A DNA stretch of 64,000 nucleotides, taken from NCBI GenBank assembly GCA_019454045.1, contig SKCR01001880.1, forward strand, positions 1-64,000, read 5' to 3'. The notes below the pieces were generated by a model that worked only from the letters and a program-made list of their open reading frames with translations, did no database searches and was not told the origin of the DNA. Shown here piece after piece: positions 59,968-64,000 of the stretch. The first letter of the stretch is position 1. Every line of letters starts with the position of its first letter. The position numbers and the translations under genes are program-made. Origin of the DNA: Zanthoxylum bungeanum (taxonomy: Eukaryota; Streptophyta; Magnoliopsida; Sapindales; Rutaceae).

Positions 59968-61787
59968 TGTTGGACAATTATGACCCACAACATCACTTTT
60001 TGTAAAAGATATGGTGTTTTTGTACAAATTAACTATGTGAGAAAAGAAATTGCTCTTTTATCATTTTGTAATGGATTACTTGAATATATAAATGATAAAA
60101 GTCCATATTATTAGTACTGAATTAATAGATATGAGACAGTATTAATCCATGAAAGGTTCAATCATTAAATATCTCTAGTCGTAGTATTATCGAGACTGGA
60201 CATCGATAATACGAAATTAGGCTAGTATTACACTTGTGTGCGTTATGGAAGCTTAACGACATAATTCTCATATAATTAAGTATTGGATACTTATGCAAGT
60301 GTGATAGGAGGTTCTATTAGCCGTTGGACCGGGAACAACTTCGCTCTGGATAGACCATTCGGAATCCTATTGGTATTATGACTATGTGTCTATGGGAATC
60401 CGAATCAGGGTAGGTGTATGTGGTCTTAACCTGAGACTTGCATCGCTAATACTTGCGACAATCAGTATACTTTGGTTTTGGTCGTCTGAAGCTTTAACAG
60501 GTTCTGTGTACTCCTCTTCTGGGTTTACTGAGAATCGTAGTGTATTGGGTGTGATGTCAAGATGAGAGTATCACTTCATTCATATGGAGATGATGATCAC
60601 GCATGATACATAACTAGTACTCTTAAATACTACAACTATCGGGATAATATGACAAGGTCATGATTATCCGATTACAGAGACTAGTTGCTAGTGATCCAAT
60701 ATATTCTTCTTACGGGGCAGACACAATTCCAGCCCTCGGCCTAGCATGTGACATCCGATACTGGATCTTATTACGCAATACATTGTATACTACGCCTGAT
60801 ACATATTATATATTCCTCGTTGAATATTTCTGGAGAATTGGGTAGGCACGGTGCTTTGTTAGAAGCCAACCATGTCTTGGGAATCAGTGAGAACGTGGTA
60901 TAGGGTACGCACGTGTCGGATAGTCTGACAACCATATTTACTACCAACATATCCATGCATCTCTTGGGTCACTTCCCAAAGATTCACCGATGACATTTGA
61001 CTCGAACATAATTAATATGAGATTAATTATGAGATAGAAAATTAATCTAGGATGAATTACGGCAAGAATTTATCTGGGATAAAATTCATATATGAGAGAG
61101 AACGCGATTAATTTGGAATTAATCGATTAAATAATATATTGGATATATTAATTGAAATTGATTTCAATGCGGAATTAAAATTGGTTTTTAATTCGGGTGA
61201 ACGAATTAATTTGGAATTAATTCGTAAGCAACTTTCGTAATAATTTTGGTAGGCATTATTATTTAATTAAATTGGATTTAATTGTGTCGCAATGGAAAAT
61301 TCGTTTTATCAGATTAAACGAACCCGAGCCCAAATTACGTTGTATAAGCCAACTTGAATTTCGAATTCAAAGTGATGGAACCCACTAACTTACATCAACT
61401 TGTCACAAGTGTGATGGAAGTAGTTGGATGCATCAATGCAATCTTTCACACAACTAAAGCTTCTTGAACAAGTTTTGTAACATAACACACCAACTTTTGG
61501 AAAGTGAAAAAATCTCTCTCTCTTTCTTCTCATGGTCGAGAGCCTCTTTCTCTCTTAGGAAAATTTTGCTTCAAATTTTCTGTATTGCTAGCACATAAAG
61601 AGTCTTGTGAGGTGATAGGGAAACTCACCCTTGAGTTTGGAATTCATTTACAAAGCTTGGAGCTTCCAACATACAAATAAAGTTTCGAATTTCTCATCCG
61701 TTCATTGTAAGTATTTTCTGCAACTTACTTGATTATTCACACTTGAATCAATGTTTAGAGACCTTGGGCATGTCTAGGACACTAACA
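59968..61787 (+). repeat. C2 3' LTR
   Basis: 1,820 bp, TGTTGGACAATTATGACCC to TCTAGGACACTAACA, uninterrupted. It serves as the reference for the split LTR1 and truncated LTR2. Gypsy G2 sequence begins at 61788. Confidence 0.93.
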
Positions 61788-62970
61788 TTCTGTGTGTGTT
61801 GGGTTGTTTTTTTCTGGGGCGGGTATCTTATTAGTGTCAATGAGGTTTTGGATCTCATTCCTAAGGCAGGTGTAGTTGTCAGTTTCATGGCCTTTTTGCT
61901 GTTGGAAGTGACAGTATAGGTTTAAGTCGAAGTAGTGTGGCACAAGGTTTGGAAGTGGTCTAGGTTCTAAGTGTTTTAGGAGTCCTTGCCTCTTCAGCTT
62001 TTCAAACATCTCGGACAAAGGTCTACCAAAATTGGAGAATTGCCTGTTTCTGATGGCGGCGACCTCACCAGGAGCGCGCTTGGCCCTTAAAGGCCTCATA
62101 ATGGGCTTTCTATTCTGGCTGTAAAACTTCCTAATCTCAACTTCTTCTTCCTCGATATCCATGACAGTTTCTCTAACTGTCGAAAGTCATTAATTATGGA
62201 GGTCATCCTTCTCAACTTGTTATAAATAGAGGGCTTGGTGCCCTTAATGATCATCTTAATCTGGTCCTTCGCTGAGGGCCGTGTCTGCATCTTCAATAGC
62301 TGGCTTCTCCAATGATCTACATAATCTTTGAAGGTCTCTTCTAGCTTCTGTTTGATGTTTTCTAGGTCACGGAGCAACAAGTTTATCTCCATGTCTGTGA
62401 CATATTGGTTCAGAAAGGCCTCCGCTAGTGCCCTCCAGTCATCCCTTACCTTTTTCTCTAGGCCATGATACCATTCTATGGGTGCCCCTTCTAGTGACAT
62501 CCCAAACATCTTCTGCACTTGGCGCTTCGACAAACCCACTGAACTTATCACTGAAATATATTTTCGGAAATGGACCATAGGATCTCCATTTCCGTTGAAC
62601 TTGACCATGTCAAGCATCTTAAACTGAGGAGGCAGTTGTTCTTTGAAAGTCATCGCATCATAGTCTAACATATCTTCATATTTTCCCTTCATCTTGTGGG
62701 TAACTGACTCTACTTGTTCTCTGAGATTTGTAACTTTGCTTGAGGTCCAGCTATCATTCCCACTGTATACTCAGCCATGTCCTCATCAAAAACATGGATT
62801 TCTTCGCTCACCTTATTTAGGGGCTCCTCAAGCCTTCCATCCTCATTGTTTTTTGTTCCCACTGTGTGGGGTACTGGCAGATTGGTCAAAGCTTGTAGTT
62901 GCTCGGTAATTTTGGTGATGTTGGTCTCCAATTGATCCATGTGGGAACGTTCACTGTCTGACGCACTCAT
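61788..62970 (-). pseudogene. Gypsy G2 gag
   Basis: Start MSASDSERSHMDQLE at 62970. The core in 62692-62096 reads FKMLDMVKFNGNGDPMVHFR, RQVQKMFGMSLEGAPIEWYH, EAFLNQYVTDMEINLLLRDL and KDQIKMIIKGTKPSIYNKL. 62162-61782 carries the zinc finger YCHFQQQKGHETDNYTC and a following R-N-E-I-Q-N-L-I-D. Three frames are used, so it is broken. Closely parallel to G1 gag. Cut off at 61788 by C2; the rest of G2 is at 20691-22365. Confidence 0.88.
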
Positions 62971-63832
62971 GCTTGCTAACCTATTCTTTACAATTATTCC
63001 TTATTCTCTAACCCAATGGATATCTATGATGGCAGTTAAGACAAAGGGTTAGCATGATGCATGTATGCATGAGATGTATGATATGCTGTGGTTATCAAAA
63101 TAGCATATATCCTTCCGACCTTATTAATCCCACACTCGTGGAAGTCCATTTATGCCCTAGGTAGGCTCATTTTAGCACCAATGGGGGTACACAAAAATCA
63201 TTCTCTCCTACGCTACATTAGTAACTTGGCTATCTCAGTCCCTTTTCATCAGTAACAGACAAAGACCGCCCATACAAAATTGACTAAGCCTATTATGGGA
63301 TCGTTCCATTTTCTAGAATGTGAATTGGGCCCCGGTTATACGGTGTGGCGGGGATTGACTGGAGAATCCAAAAGTATACAAAATATGCATAACAAGGCCT
63401 ACCCTTCGGATTGAAAAACTAGTGCGGATAACGGACTCATGCATCTGGCATAGTCGGATCATGTTTGGACTTCTAAGACCTATCAAGGATTTATATAAGT
63501 TGGCCGTTATCATTTTAAAGGATTCAAGAAGTTATCGGGAGATGTAAACATGTCCCAAGGTTTGAAAGAACAAACAGTTTACACTTTATGATAAGGTGGC
63601 TAAAAACTTCAAATGATAGGGGGCACAAAAACAAGATGTCCATTATTATTTGCAAAAACTTGTGGCCCGAATCATTCATAAGCTATAAACTCGTCCCATT
63701 TAAGTGGCCAACAAGTTCGTATCATATATCGAAAGTCAAACGGATCCAAATGATAATCGGCCCAAACACAAGCATATGGTAGCTTCTATAGGACACATAA
63801 CTCTATGTCGTATGTGGGCTTACAAGGGTTAT
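62971..63832 (-). other. Gypsy G2 5' leader
   Basis: Untranslated sequence matching the G1 leader in its last third (AAACTCGTCCCATTTAAGTG and CGGCCCAAACACAAGCATA near 63690-63780). No PBS or 5' LTR of G2 is reached; the next copia LTR interrupts it at 63833. Confidence 0.7.
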
Positions 63833-64000
63833 TGTTGGTATTTTCTAAGGTCCCAAGATCAAATCAAGACATGAAAAATGCGTGAATACACCAATGAAGA
63901 TAGCGGAATACTTACATTGATCGGTTATGTCGATTTGAAGACGAATCATGCCAAAAACGCACTGCCTTGTAAGCCCACTGCAACAGTCCATGCTCACTGT
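63833..64000 (-). repeat. Copia element C4, LTR end (cut by window)
   Basis: Starts TGTTGGTATTTTC on the plus strand, followed by TCCCAAGATCAAATCAAG. This parallels the LTR ends of C1 (18692) and C3 (40715 and 48870). It is therefore the 3' end of a minus-strand copia LTR that continues to the right of the window. Confidence 0.75.

Larger units (their letters stand above)
22366..61787 (+). mobile_element. Ty1/copia element C2, composite with nested insertions
   Basis: Plus-strand copia element inserted in G2. Flanking 5-mers are TTTTG (22361-22365) and TTCTG (61788-61792), four of five matching; the joined flanks reproduce the G1 sequence near 32410. Order: LTR1 (22366-23428 plus 38344-39097), PBS, first leader (to 39937), LTR2 lacking its first 134 bp (39938-40714 plus 50838-51747), PBS, full leader, gag, pol, PPT, LTR3 (59968-61787). 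Insertions are G1 in LTR1, C3 in LTR2 and a solo LTR in RNase H. All genes are broken. Confidence 0.88.

Noticed and set aside
57831..61787. A small complete element formed by the LTRs at 57831 and 59968
   Set aside because: The two LTRs have different 3' ends, and the 83 bp between them are the end of C2 pol and its PPT, not an internal domain with a PBS.

Overview
The window is plant nuclear heterochromatin, probably from a eudicot. It is AT-rich and made almost entirely of nested transposable elements. I recognise no free-standing host gene and no tRNA or rRNA gene. The plant origin rests on three things: Ty1/copia elements primed by the initiator-Met type site (TGGTATCAGAGC), Ty3/gypsy elements of the plant-specific Tat lineage (second, archaeal-type RNase H; PBS TGGCGACTC...), and a CACTA transposon with a 3-bp target duplication. 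The species cannot be named from the sequence.

Layout. (1) 1-4510: a non-coding tract packed with short perfect hairpins, running off the left edge; 4511-5929 is AT-rich DNA of unknown kind. (2) The oldest recognisable layer is a Tat-type gypsy element on the minus strand, called G2, now in three pieces: 3' LTR and PPT 5930-7778, RT remnant 20691-22365, and gag plus leader 61788-63832. (3) Copia element C1 (minus, 7779-20690) sits in G2. A deletion removed half of its 3' LTR and the adjoining G2 integrase/RNase H. Its pol is split by a 4,016-bp CACTA element (10435-14450, TSD GGA). (4) Copia element C2 (plus, 22366-61787 including insertions) sits in the G2 gag/protease region. Its 5' LTR is split by a complete gypsy element G1 (minus, 23429-38338, TSD ATTAT). 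A second, 5'-truncated LTR copy inside C2 is split by the complete and youngest-looking copia element C3 (minus, 40715-50832, TSD CCATG). The RNase H end of C2 is split by a solo LTR (57831-59884). (5) 63833 to the right edge is the start of another minus-strand copia LTR, C4.

The three observations most worth following are these. The first is the ~4.5-kb hairpin array at the left edge. The second is the CACTA element: it shows no transposase but carries, on the minus strand, three phase-compatible exons of a Ulp1-type (C48) SUMO protease with catalytic His, Asp and Cys all present, and next to them what looks like a captured fragment of a FURRY-like host gene. The third is C2, a three-LTR composite whose internal junction shows a 6-bp microhomology.

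The relative order of events follows from the nesting: G2 first, then C1 and C2, then CACTA, G1, C3 and the solo LTR. Most coding regions are pseudogenes with frameshifts and stops. C3 is the least damaged. All coordinates and motif calls were made by eye; lineage and domain names come from memory of the families.
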